Virus record (IMG/VR): IMGVR_UViG_3300007539_006097
Span: 1 to 21,632 of that record
Source of the DNA: a virus
Length of the DNA stretch: 21,632 nt
Reading direction: 5' to 3' (one strand)
Shown piece after piece: positions 13,201 to 20,965 of the stretch. Every line of letters begins with the position of its first letter. Position 1 is the first letter of the stretch. Under the pieces are notes generated by a model. That model was not told where the DNA came from, ran no database searches, and saw nothing but the letters and a program-made list of their open reading frames with translations. The position numbers were made by a program, and so were the translations under genes.

Positions 13201-13490
13201 TGGGATTTAAAGTTAGTAAAACTAAAGAATATGCTGTTTTGTATTTACATAGAACTACAGGTATGTCAGTCAATGCTGTTGCTGAAGCATTAGATATCAC
13301 AGTTTCTAGCGTAGAACAGGTACTAGAGGATCATCCTGTATCAAGTCCAAATAATAACTTCATTCATGAAACTAACGAAAAAAGAACAAGGAATGTTGCT
13401 ATTATGACAAAGGATGGATCAACTAGTGGAGATTCTATAGAAGCAGGATCTGCTGAAAGAAGAGAAACTATCTTTAAACCTCGCGGATAA
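13200..13490 (+). CDS. Small HTH-like phage protein with conserved C-terminal peptide
   Basis: The 96-aa product has a helix-turn-helix-like N-terminal half: TKEYAVLYLHRTTGMSVNAV then AEALDITVSSVEQVLEDHP, with glycine and small residues at the turn. The second half reads FIHETNEKRTRNVAIMTKDG and ends with a basic tail (ERRETIFKPRG). I recall the 'HET..KR...VAIMTK-A/D' peptide from small proteins of T4-like and other large phages, where its function is not defined. It is joined by one-base overlaps to the genes on both sides and lies two genes before the RecA-like gene, suggesting a regulatory or replication-linked role. DNA binding is inferred only from the HTH-like pattern. Confidence 0.62.
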   Translation: MGFKVSKTKEYAVLYLHRTTGMSVNAVAEALDITVSSVEQVLEDHPVSSPNNNFIHETNEKRTRNVAIMTKDGSTSGDSIEAGSAERRETIFKPRG

Positions 13491-13909
13491 TGTCAGAAAA
13501 ATACATATCTAAATATTCTAACGGGAAAGAGATTACTGCTGCCCAGTATATCACAGAGATAATTTGTGAGCACTGGGCCAAGCAGAATCAACAGGATTTA
13601 CATTATAGGTTTTGGTCAACTAGTGAAAAGTGGCAAAAACATTATAAGGGACAAATTTCGACGGCCAACAAATTGGTTAAAAAATATAATGCTAAAGCAA
13701 TAATCAAAGCATTAAATGATCCCAAGGCCTCTAGAATTTATTCCTTGCGAGCCCCGCATCTTCCTGCTATCATAGAGCGATACGAAAAGATATTGGAAGA
13801 GCAAAAAGAAGAGTTTACCAAAAATTTTGAGAGGAAAGAGAATGCTAAGTTTGAAAAAAATAGGTCAAAGAAAAACATTATTTCTAAATTAAAGGATCTA
13901 GATGACTAA
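13490..13909 (+). CDS. Hypothetical basic helical protein upstream of the recombinase
   Basis: The 139-aa product is mostly helical and basic. It opens YISKYSNGKEITAAQYITEI followed by a Cys/His-containing CEHWAKQN, then RFWSTSEKWQKHYKGQISTA, KYNAKAIIKALNDPKASRIY and SLRAPHLPAIIERYEKI. The last third (about 104-139) is a highly charged helix rich in K and E. The pattern 'K-Y-G-K-x-I-T-A-A-Q-Y' seems conserved in phages by memory, but no function is known to me. It is translated from ATG 13490 by one-base overlap and in turn overlaps the RecA-like gene by 8 nt, so it may be a cofactor of recombination or replication, such as a loader or mediator. That is inference from position. Confidence 0.6.
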   Translation: MSEKYISKYSNGKEITAAQYITEIICEHWAKQNQQDLHYRFWSTSEKWQKHYKGQISTANKLVKKYNAKAIIKALNDPKASRIYSLRAPHLPAIIERYEKILEEQKEEFTKNFERKENAKFEKNRSKKNIISKLKDLDD

Positions 13910-14924
13910 TACTATAGAAAAAGATATTGCTAAAACTTTTGGCGATAATATCATTTTAACTGGCAATTCCATTATTGATTCCAAAAATGTAATCATTCCA
14001 GTTAGTCCAGTATTGGATATTCTTTTAAATGGAGGAGTACCAGAAGGAAGCTTTGTGGTTTTAACTGGACAGCCTAAATGCGGCAAAACAACGACCTCGC
14101 TGTATCTAGCGGCGACGGCACAAGACCCAAAATATGGACATGATTCTTTTAAGGACGGAAGAGAAGTGTACTACCTTAACATTGAGGGTAGACTGAAGAA
14201 AAGAGACCTAGAAGGTATTCCACATCTTAATCCAGAAAAATTTCATGTGATCGGATCTCAACAAGGTAAAATTCTTCATGCTGAAGAGTATCTGCAGATA
14301 GGAGAAAAAATTATCAATGAAGTTCCTGGGTCAGTAGTAATTATCGACAGCTATTCTGCATTATGCACAGAAGCAGAGATCACAAGTGATATGAGTAAAA
14401 TGCAACGTGCAGATGGAGCAAAGTTGCTTGCTAAATTTTGTAGAAAGGTGGCTAATGTTATTCCTGTTAATAAAAATATTGTTATTGGTATTACTCATTT
14501 GATGGGTAATCCTACTGGGTATGGGGCTGAGTTTAAGGAGAAATCTGGTCAGGCTATTGCTTATCAGACGGATATTAAGTTAAGGGCTAAAAAGTTTAGT
14601 CCTTGGACATTAGGTTCTGATACCACTCCTGTTGGTCAGGAAGTTGAATGGCAAGTTGTTTGTTCTGCTCTAGGTGCTCCAGGTGCTAGTATGACGAGTT
14701 ATATTAGGTACGGTCAAGGTATTGACAAAAATACTGAAATAGCACAACTAGCATCAGATTTTGGTATCATCAACAAGGCTGGGGCTTGGTTTACGCTGAC
14801 TCATCTAGAAGACAAGCCTAAGTTCCAAGGGATTGAGAAAGTTAAAAAATACATTGCTGAGAACCCAGAAGTTTATGAAGATTTACTAAAACAGGTTAAG
14901 GAAATGATGGGTGTAAAATGCTAA
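13902..14924 (+). CDS. recA-like: RecA/UvsX-type recombinase
   Basis: The 340-aa product catalyses homologous pairing and strand exchange in the RecA family. Visible motifs: Walker A GQPKCGKTT (56-64), a conserved acidic position in YLNIEGRL (Glu95), Walker B SVVIIDSYSAL (144-154), the segment NIVIGITHLMGNPTGYG (192-208) where RecA loop L2 lies, and the RecA-like tail IINKAGAWFTL (289-299, cf. KAGAWYSY). The length matches bacterial RecA and phage UvsX. The start at ATG 13902 has AAAGGA upstream and overlaps the preceding gene by 8 nt; the end overlaps the nuclease gene by 7 nt. Codon choice changes inside the gene: from about 14450 to 14720 nearly all codons end in T or G, unlike the first part. 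Phage recombination-dependent replication is the likely use. Confidence 0.88.
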   Translation: MTNTIEKDIAKTFGDNIILTGNSIIDSKNVIIPVSPVLDILLNGGVPEGSFVVLTGQPKCGKTTTSLYLAATAQDPKYGHDSFKDGREVYYLNIEGRLKKRDLEGIPHLNPEKFHVIGSQQGKILHAEEYLQIGEKIINEVPGSVVIIDSYSALCTEAEITSDMSKMQRADGAKLLAKFCRKVANVIPVNKNIVIGITHLMGNPTGYGAEFKEKSGQAIAYQTDIKLRAKKFSPWTLGSDTTPVGQEVEWQVVCSALGAPGASMTSYIRYGQGIDKNTEIAQLASDFGIINKAGAWFTLTHLEDKPKFQGIEKVKKYIAENPEVYEDLLKQVKEMMGVKC

Positions 14925-15322
14925 TCAAAGATTTAGACGGAAATAACCACAACTGGCTACTTACTGGAAACGTAGCTTACGGAACAGCAAATAAATCAGA
15001 GCTACATCTACGAGCACGAATGCTGCTTAAAGAAGAATATCCAACTTTACAAATTCTTGAAGAAGTTTCTATGCCTTTGAGAAAAGGCGTTACTCTATAC
15101 ATGGATTTCTATCTTCCCTTAAAAAAGATTTGTGTAGAAGTACATGGAGAACAGCACTATAAGTTTATTCCTTTTTATCACACTAATTTGGTTTCTTTTG
15201 CAAAAGCAAAGAAAAGAGACCTAGAAAAAAAGGAGTGGTGCGAACAAAATGAAATTAAACATATAGTTTTTCCTTTTGATGGAAGCGATGAGGAATGGAG
15301 AGAAATCCTACATGAAGACTAA
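14918..15322 (+). CDS. PD-(D/E)XK-type endonuclease-like protein (Vsr/DUF559-like)
   Basis: The 134-aa product has a restriction-endonuclease-like layout: Glu28 on the first helix (KSELHLRARMLL), Asp63 in YMDFYLPLKK, and Glu74 in ICVEVHGEQHY, with the His/Gln residues typical of Vsr/DUF559-type proteins. A later helix RDLEKKEWCEQNEI (100-113) and the strand HIVFPF (115-120) complete that fold. The usual active-site lysine after the second acid is replaced by histidine (E-V-H), as in some members. The gene overlaps the RecA-like gene by 7 nt and the next gene by 11 nt. A recombination or repair nuclease acting with RecA is the natural reading. Alternatives are mismatch nicking or host-DNA cleavage. 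Confidence 0.7.
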   Translation: MLIKDLDGNNHNWLLTGNVAYGTANKSELHLRARMLLKEEYPTLQILEEVSMPLRKGVTLYMDFYLPLKKICVEVHGEQHYKFIPFYHTNLVSFAKAKKRDLEKKEWCEQNEIKHIVFPFDGSDEEWREILHED

Positions 15323-15791
15323 AGAAGAAGTTCAATACTGGGATAGCATATTAGATGAATACGAAAAAGGTATTGGAATGCCTGCATATTCAGAAAATGC
15401 ATTTCAGGAAATAGAACTACAAGAATATTTGACTATGAACAGAGACTCAATAGAAAAATTAAGCCCAGAAGATTGTGCTCAAATTTCTATGAGATTGGCT
15501 CAGTTTGCTTTTCATATCCAGCGAACTATTAATAGAGAGCAGGCTAGACATAATTGGGCAGATGAAACCATTAAGGCAGTTATAGCAAACGAACTGAATA
15601 ATTACAAAGGATATGGTTATGTAGAAAAAAGCTATCAAGCTATCAATGGAAACGAAAAAGCTTCTGCACTAAACAAGATTAAAAAATATGCAAAACAAAG
15701 AATGGACAGACTTGGATTTCTAGCAAACAATATTAAAAATTTGTCAGACATTCTATTATCTATACAAAGAACAAAGGTGAAGCATGGCTAA
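15312..15791 (+). CDS. Hypothetical helical protein of the replication operon
   Basis: I place the start at ATG 15312 (MKTKEEVQYW), inside the end of the previous gene, with GGAG (15297-15300) eleven bases upstream. Earlier in-frame starts from 15276 have no RBS. The 159-aa product is all-helical, with an acidic N-terminal half (SPEDCAQISMRLAQFAFHIQ, RTINREQARHNWADETIKAV) and a basic second half (KASALNKIKKYAKQRMDRLG, LANNIKNLSDILLSIQRTK). I recall similar 'LAQFAFxIQRTxNRE...IQRTK' proteins beside recombination genes of marine phages, without assigned function. Its place between the nuclease and methyltransferase genes, with overlaps on both sides, suggests it helps recombination or replication. 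Confidence 0.6.
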   Translation: MKTKEEVQYWDSILDEYEKGIGMPAYSENAFQEIELQEYLTMNRDSIEKLSPEDCAQISMRLAQFAFHIQRTINREQARHNWADETIKAVIANELNNYKGYGYVEKSYQAINGNEKASALNKIKKYAKQRMDRLGFLANNIKNLSDILLSIQRTKVKHG

Positions 15792-16416
15792 AGAAATGAT
15801 AGATTCTTTCTCCAACGCATGGGGTAAAATAAATAGTTACAATTTAAACGAAGTATCTGATTTAATCTTAACTGGAAGAAGCATAGAAAAAGCCACTGCC
15901 AATTTTGCTATTGTTAATACAATACCAAAAAACCAAAATATGAATGTGCTAGATTTTGGTTGTGGATTTGGAAGAAACTCATTTGGATGGGCTAAAAAAT
16001 TTAGCCAGTGGCATGTTACTGGATATGATCATCCAGACATGATAGAAAATACTTCAAAATATTATGAAATACATTATGAGGATACATATCCAAATAACAT
16101 TAATTTTATGACAGACTGGAAATTAGTATCTGAACAAAAATTTGATTATATTATTTGTTCACTAGTTCTTCAGCATATAATGGAAGAACCATTAAAAGAA
16201 TATTTGCAATGTTTCAAAAATATGACAAATACATTAATTGTGTCTGGAAGAAGATTTAATGACGACGAAAAACAAAGGAGCACATGGGAAATATTAGAAG
16301 AATGTGGATATTATCCAGATAAGTTCTATGGTTATAATCATCAATTAATTGCATATAATAAATATGGAGAAAAAGAAGATCACAATACAGCGATTTATAA
16401 TGTTGAAAGGAATTAA
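15784..16416 (+). CDS. Class I SAM-dependent methyltransferase-like protein
   Basis: The 210-aa product has a Rossmann-type methyltransferase core: motif I NVLDFGCGFGRNS (54-66), the ribose-binding acid in WHVTGYDHPDM (76-86), and motif IV-like FDYIICSLVLQHIMEE (120-135), where IICS-LVLQH resembles small-molecule or RNA methyltransferases more than the DPPY/NPPY of DNA adenine methyltransferases. The C-terminal part (about 150-210) is variable. The substrate cannot be told; DNA-base methylation of the classical kind is not supported by the motif. RBS AAAGGTGA (15773-15780); it overlaps the preceding gene by 8 nt. It may modify a metabolite, RNA or protein during takeover. Confidence 0.72.
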   Translation: MAKEMIDSFSNAWGKINSYNLNEVSDLILTGRSIEKATANFAIVNTIPKNQNMNVLDFGCGFGRNSFGWAKKFSQWHVTGYDHPDMIENTSKYYEIHYEDTYPNNINFMTDWKLVSEQKFDYIICSLVLQHIMEEPLKEYLQCFKNMTNTLIVSGRRFNDDEKQRSTWEILEECGYYPDKFYGYNHQLIAYNKYGEKEDHNTAIYNVERN

Positions 16417-16418
16417 TA

Positions 16419-16790
16419 ATGGCACTAGAGAAAGAAGACATAATGGCATTGATCGCTATTTTGCAAAAAGGCTTGACAGATGAAGAATCTGATGTAGAAT
16501 ACGAAGAACCAAAGAAACAAAAGAAATCTAGAGGTAGACCAAAGAAATCTTCAAAGAAAGAACAAAACCTAAACAAATTTGATAGTATGCCAGAAAAAAA
16601 TATGCACAAGCAGGATACTATTATTGACAAAAAACTATGGGGAGACAACAAACCAACAGAAAGAACTAGAAGTTTTCAAACTGTGAGTGTTAGATGTAGA
16701 ATATGTGGTAAAGCAGAAGACGTAAATCCTTCTTTGATTGATAGTGTAGAAAGATACAAGTGTAATAAATGTGCAACAGTTTCAGGTTAG
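16419..16790 (+). CDS. AT-hook and zinc-ribbon protein
   Basis: The 123-aa product has an acidic N-terminus, then a Lys/Arg/Pro tract with a classic AT-hook core (KKSRGRPKKSSKKE, about 35-48; RGRP inserts in the minor groove of AT-rich DNA), a polar link, and a C-terminal zinc ribbon with CRICGK (about 93-98) and CNKC (115-118). Together they suggest binding to AT-rich DNA, with the ribbon touching DNA or a replication protein. It lies just before the helicase gene (3-nt gap), with GAAAGGA (16405-16411) as RBS. It could mark the origin, load the helicase or regulate late transcription; the sequence does not decide. The two motifs are clear; the function is inference. Confidence 0.7.
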   Translation: MALEKEDIMALIAILQKGLTDEESDVEYEEPKKQKKSRGRPKKSSKKEQNLNKFDSMPEKNMHKQDTIIDKKLWGDNKPTERTRSFQTVSVRCRICGKAEDVNPSLIDSVERYKCNKCATVSG

Positions 16791-16793
16791 AAT

Positions 16794-18239
16794 ATGTTAA
16801 ATGATCCATCAGCAGAGAGAGCGGTACTTGCAGGTATTTTTTCTTATGGAGAAAATGCATATTTAGAAGTTTCAGACATCATTACAGAATCTACATTTAC
16901 TATTGATAGTAATGTGATTATTTATAAGTGTCTTAAACATTTGTGTGACAGCAATTCTGAAGTTGATATTGCTTCTGTGTATTCTGTGGCAGAAGAACTA
17001 GGTGTTTCCTCTATCTTGCAAAAAAAGCAAGAAGCACAACACCTAAAAGCGGTCGTAGATTTTCCTGTAAGTTTTTCTAATCTTAGAAAGTTTGCTGGCA
17101 AAATTAGAAAGCTAGAAATAGCAAGACTTTTAAGAAAACAACTGGAACTAGCACAAGATAAACTATTAGATATAAATGGATCTGAATCCATAGGATCAAT
17201 TCTTGCTGTAGCAGAAGACACTGTTTTTAATTTTACTAATCTGCTTAATGATAACGATGAGGCTCCTCATCATATTGCTAGTGATCTAGAAGAATACATC
17301 AAGGAACTAGAAGAAAATCCTATTGATCAAGTTGGTATTCCTACTGGTTTTCCCATATATGACCATGCTATTGGTGGAGGTTTAAGAAAAGGTACTGTAA
17401 ATGTGATAGGAGCAAGACCTAAAACTGGTAAAACTTTATTGTCTGATAATATGGGATATCATATAGCGTCTCAAGGTATTCCTGTGCTAAATATGGATAC
17501 AGAAATGGCTAAACAAGATCATATCCATAGAGTTTTAGCAATGATGACCGAAACAGAAATTAATGATATTGAAACTGGTAAATTTGCTGACAATCCAGAT
17601 AAATATACAAAGATTCAGAATGCTGTGCAAAAACTTAAAAATACGAATATATTCTACAAAAGTATTGCCGGTAAACCATTTGAAGATCAACTAAGCATTA
17701 TGAAACGATGGCTGGTTAAAGAAGTAGGATTAAATGATGACGGAACAGCAAAAGATTGTGTTATCTTTTATGATTACCTAAAGCTGATGGACACAGCAGG
17801 CATGAGTCAAGACCTTAAAGAATATCAGCTCTTAGGCTTTATGATGACACAGTTGCACAATTTTGCGGTCAAGTTTAAAGTTCCTATAGTAGCCTTCATC
17901 CAATTAAATAGAGACGGCATAACTAAAGAAACCACAGACTCAGCAAGTGGTTCTGACAGAATTATCTGGTTGTGTTCTAACTTCACGATCTTTAAGAGAA
18001 AGAGCGACGAAGAAATAGCAGAAGATGGAGCAACAAACGGAAATAGAAAATTAGTACCTCTAATCGCTAGGCATGGCGGAGGCTTGGATGATAACGACTA
18101 TATTAACTGCAATATGAAGGGTTGGTGTGCAAAAATTACGGAAGGTAAAACTAGATTAGAATTGGTTAATAATACTCAAGACAAAGAAGAAGGATTTATT
18201 GTTGATGAAAACGATGAAGAAATCATCCCGTTCAATTGA
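16794..18239 (+). CDS. dnaB-like: Replicative DNA helicase, DnaB family
   Basis: The 481-aa product has an N-terminal DnaB-type helical domain (NDPSAERAVLAGIFSYGE, 3-20), a linker helix region (100-175) and a RecA-like ATPase domain. Walker A is GARPKTGKT (206-214), after GIPTGFPIYDHAIGGGLRKG (181-200). Walker B is VIFYDYLKLM (323-332, Asp327). The conserved IVAFIQLNRDG (365-375) matches the QLNR motif of DnaB, and SGSDRIIWLCSN (385-396) follows. The length is near that of DnaB. It unwinds the fork 5'-3' on the lagging strand. It is followed directly by the primase (35-nt overlap), a classic helicase-primase pair. The RBS is weak (AGG at 16785-16787), so it may rely on coupling to the AT-hook gene. 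Confidence 0.93.
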   Translation: MLNDPSAERAVLAGIFSYGENAYLEVSDIITESTFTIDSNVIIYKCLKHLCDSNSEVDIASVYSVAEELGVSSILQKKQEAQHLKAVVDFPVSFSNLRKFAGKIRKLEIARLLRKQLELAQDKLLDINGSESIGSILAVAEDTVFNFTNLLNDNDEAPHHIASDLEEYIKELEENPIDQVGIPTGFPIYDHAIGGGLRKGTVNVIGARPKTGKTLLSDNMGYHIASQGIPVLNMDTEMAKQDHIHRVLAMMTETEINDIETGKFADNPDKYTKIQNAVQKLKNTNIFYKSIAGKPFEDQLSIMKRWLVKEVGLNDDGTAKDCVIFYDYLKLMDTAGMSQDLKEYQLLGFMMTQLHNFAVKFKVPIVAFIQLNRDGITKETTDSASGSDRIIWLCSNFTIFKRKSDEEIAEDGATNGNRKLVPLIARHGGGLDDNDYINCNMKGWCAKITEGKTRLELVNNTQDKEEGFIVDENDEEIIPFN

Positions 18240-19362
18240 TCAAACAAAACTGAAAATTCTATGCGACATAGCTTGCGACGATATAGATTCTCTGTTGGAA
18301 TATTTCGATATTGAATTTAAAAATAACGGAAAAATGATTACTATGTCTTGTCCAATTCATGGCGGAGACAATGCTTCTGCTGTTAATTTATATCCAGAAG
18401 GAGAAACTTATAGAGGCAATTGGAAATGCAGAACACATAACTGCGAAAAATATTTCAAGTCTTCTATCATAGGTTTTGTTAGAGGGGTATTAAGCCATCA
18501 AAAATATAATTGGGAAAAATCTGGAGATAGATTTGTTAGTTTTCAAGAAGCGCTAGATTTTCTGACTAATTTTACAAATAAAGACCTTAGTAATATCCAT
18601 GTGTCTAATGCTGATAGAAATAAACAAAACTTTACAAGTGTAATAAATTATGTTAATCAAAAACAAGCGGAAATAGAATCTAAAGTTACCAGAAAACATG
18701 TATTAAATTCTTTGAACATCCCGTCTCGCTATTTTATAGACAGAGGGTATTCAACAGAAGTACTGAATAAATATGATGTAGGTCTTTGTAATAATCCTAA
18801 AAAGCCTATGTATTCTAGAGCTGTTGTGCCTATATATGATAATGATCATAAATATTTAATTGGTTCCTCTGGGAGAAGCATATTTCCGTGTTGTGAAGAT
18901 TGTGGCGCATATCACAATCCAAGTGCTGCATGTCCTAGTGAAGAAAATAGATGGAGATATAGCAAATGGAAACATAGCGCTGACTTCAAATCACAAAATG
19001 CTCTTTACAATTTCTGGTTTGCTAAAAAACACATACTAGATTCAGGGGTTGCAATAATTGTAGAAAGTCCTGGCAATGTTTGGAGGTTAGAAGAAAGCGG
19101 CATTCACAATAGTGTCGGTATTTTTGGGTCTTCTTTGAGTGATAGACAAAAAGTGCTACTAGATAGTAGTGGAGCTATGAATCTTGTGATTCTAACAGAT
19201 AATGATGAGGCAGGTAAAAAAGCTTCGGAGCAGATAAAAGATAAATGCAAAAACACATATAGAATTTATCAACCAACAATAGAAGCTAATGACATTGGCG
19301 AAATGAGCATAGAAGAAATTAATAATCAAATTAGACCATTACTGGAGAAGATACAATTATGA
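18205..19362 (+). CDS. dnaG-like: DnaG-type DNA primase
   Basis: The 385-aa product lays RNA primers for the DnaB helicase/Pol III system. An N-terminal zinc-binding site has CPIH (Cys49, His52) and WKCRTHNC (Cys75, Cys80), a variant of the CHC2 finger. The TOPRIM core shows IIVESPGNVWRLEESG (284-299, Glu287) and LTDNDEAGKKA (330-340, Asp332/Asp334) for metal-bound catalysis. A second cysteine cluster lies between them: PCCEDCGAYHNPSAACP (228-244). A helicase-binding C-terminal domain is not evident, in keeping with the short length. I chose ATG 18205, nine bases after GAAGGA, over TTG codons at 18199/18202 and ATG 18214. It overlaps the helicase gene by 35 nt and the kinase gene by 4 nt (ATGA). 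Confidence 0.88.
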   Translation: MKTMKKSSRSIDQTKLKILCDIACDDIDSLLEYFDIEFKNNGKMITMSCPIHGGDNASAVNLYPEGETYRGNWKCRTHNCEKYFKSSIIGFVRGVLSHQKYNWEKSGDRFVSFQEALDFLTNFTNKDLSNIHVSNADRNKQNFTSVINYVNQKQAEIESKVTRKHVLNSLNIPSRYFIDRGYSTEVLNKYDVGLCNNPKKPMYSRAVVPIYDNDHKYLIGSSGRSIFPCCEDCGAYHNPSAACPSEENRWRYSKWKHSADFKSQNALYNFWFAKKHILDSGVAIIVESPGNVWRLEESGIHNSVGIFGSSLSDRQKVLLDSSGAMNLVILTDNDEAGKKASEQIKDKCKNTYRIYQPTIEANDIGEMSIEEINNQIRPLLEKIQL

Positions 19363-19946
19363 CAAAAATAGTTTGTTTTGCAGGACGAAAGCAATCTGGT
19401 AAGACCACACTTTGCAATCAAGTTGTAAACCTTATTTATGACCTAGAAAAACATGAAGGCTATTCAACTATCTATAATTTTGCTGATCCTCTTAAAGATA
19501 TTTGTATAAATATTCTTGGTCTTACATTTGATCAGTGCTATGGAAGTGATCAACAAAAGAACGAACTAGTAAACTGTTTTAGGCATGGTGCTCAGATGAC
19601 TGCTAGGGAAGTTTTACAAGTTGTTGGTACTGACTTTTTAAGAAGTATTCAACATAATGTGTGGGCCGATGCTACTATTCGTAAAATTCAAAAAGACAAT
19701 CCTTCTATTGCTTTGATTGGAGACTGTAGATTTCCTAATGAAGTAGAAGCAGTGAAAAAAGCTGGTGGTACTGTTATAAAACTCACAAGGAATGTTTATA
19801 ATTCAGATCATGCTAGTGAAACAGCATTAGACCCAGAAAATTATGATCATTCTAATTTTGATTTGGTAGTAGATAATGAGCATTTAACTATTGAAGAACA
19901 ATGGCGAGTGGTTATCACATATCTATTACAGAACAAGAGACTATGA
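19359..19946 (+). CDS. Deoxynucleoside monophosphate kinase-like protein
   Basis: The 195-aa P-loop protein phosphorylates dNMPs to dNDPs, as phage T4 gene 1 kinase does; with the reductase it would feed phage DNA synthesis. Visible features: P-loop AGRKQSGKTTL (8-18), the substrate-region FADPLKDICINILGL (42-56), CYGSDQQKN (60-68), MTAREVLQVVGTDFLRS (77-93), the IALIGDCRFPNEVEAVKKAG strand-helix (about 117-136), and the lid-like TRNVYNSDHASETALDP (143-159). The length and motif order fit the dNMP kinase family in phages. It overlaps the primase gene by 4 nt (ATGA) and the following nuclease gene by 4 nt. Specificity for particular dNMPs cannot be told. Confidence 0.82.
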   Translation: MTKIVCFAGRKQSGKTTLCNQVVNLIYDLEKHEGYSTIYNFADPLKDICINILGLTFDQCYGSDQQKNELVNCFRHGAQMTAREVLQVVGTDFLRSIQHNVWADATIRKIQKDNPSIALIGDCRFPNEVEAVKKAGGTVIKLTRNVYNSDHASETALDPENYDHSNFDLVVDNEHLTIEEQWRVVITYLLQNKRL

Positions 19947-20965
19947 TAATAACCTACCTAAGAAGCTCAAGTTATGGTACGCACTGTATGTGCGAGCAAC
20001 AATATTTTATCGAATATAATCTGGGCTTGAGATCTCCATCTAACCAAAAAGCTGATAAAGGAACAATTGTTCACAAGGTTATGGAAATTCTTGCAGATAT
20101 TTCTGTAGCAGCAGCTAAGGGTGAAATGTTTATCACCGATGAAATGTGCGGAGAAATAAATACTATAGACCATGATGTTAATAAAATAACAGAGCAAGTT
20201 TATGAATATTATACTAGCAGATTCACTCACCATCAATGGAAACCTCTGGATTTGAAGCATTGTAAGCAATGGGTGGAAAAAGCGATTACAGTTCAGAATG
20301 GGAATTTTGACCCAAGAAATCAGAAGATCATTCAGCCAGAACAAAGATTTGACATTGAGATTAAAAAGCCTTGGGCATATTATGATTATGGAGAAGACCT
20401 AAAAGGATATTTAGCAATCAAAGGTACTATTGATCTTATCGCTCAACCAAATGAGAATACTATTGAGATTATTGATTACAAAACTGGCAAAAGATTAGAT
20501 TGGGCGAGTGGAGAAATAAAAACTTTTACTAAATTAGAAAAAGACCCACAATTAAGAATGTATCATTATGCGGCTAGTATGTTGTATCCTGAAATAGATC
20601 ACATAATTGTTAGTATATATTTTATTAACGATGGCGGTATTTTTAGTATGAACTATAATAAAGATCAGTTACCAGAAACTGAGAATATGATTCGTCGTAA
20701 ATTCCAAGAGATCAAATCCTGCAAAAGACCAAGACTCAACAAATCATGGAAATGCACCAAATTGTGTCATTTTGGCAAAAACTATTTTCCAAATGCTATT
20801 GTAGAATATAGAGATAATCAAAGAACTCCTCATGGTTGTCCAATGACAATGTGCGAACAAATAAAACACGCTATTGATGTAGCGGGAATGGATGGGGCTA
20901 TTGACAAGTACCAGAAGCCGGGCTATAATGTTGGTATCTACAAAGCCCCAGGAAGCACAGAATGA
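19943..20965 (+). CDS. RecB-like PD-(D/E)XK nuclease with possible Fe-S cluster cysteines
   Basis: I choose ATG 19943 (MIITYLRSSSYGTH); an in-frame ATG at 19901 lies in the kinase gene. The 340-aa product has the RecB/Cas4/AddB-type nuclease motifs: GTIVHKVME with His44, YLAIKGTIDLIA with Asp164, EIIDYKTGKRLDW with Asp178 and Lys180, and the helix DPQLRMYHYAASML (201-214) with Gln203. Cysteines flank the fold: Cys15 and Cys17 at the start, and Cys271, Cys275, Cys299 and Cys304 near the end (KCTKLCHFG, HGCPMTMCEQ). One N-terminal plus three C-terminal cysteines is the pattern of the 4Fe-4S cluster in Cas4 and AddB. It probably processes DNA ends in replication or recombination, or degrades host DNA. 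No CRISPR gene is nearby, so a Cas4 role is not suggested. Confidence 0.82.
   Translation: MIITYLRSSSYGTHCMCEQQYFIEYNLGLRSPSNQKADKGTIVHKVMEILADISVAAAKGEMFITDEMCGEINTIDHDVNKITEQVYEYYTSRFTHHQWKPLDLKHCKQWVEKAITVQNGNFDPRNQKIIQPEQRFDIEIKKPWAYYDYGEDLKGYLAIKGTIDLIAQPNENTIEIIDYKTGKRLDWASGEIKTFTKLEKDPQLRMYHYAASMLYPEIDHIIVSIYFINDGGIFSMNYNKDQLPETENMIRRKFQEIKSCKRPRLNKSWKCTKLCHFGKNYFPNAIVEYRDNQRTPHGCPMTMCEQIKHAIDVAGMDGAIDKYQKPGYNVGIYKAPGSTE

Noticed and set aside
19943-20965. Cas4 of a phage CRISPR system
   Set aside because: No repeats with regular spacers and no cas1/cas2-like gene in the window. The nuclease lies in a replication operon, so a recombination or replication role is simpler.
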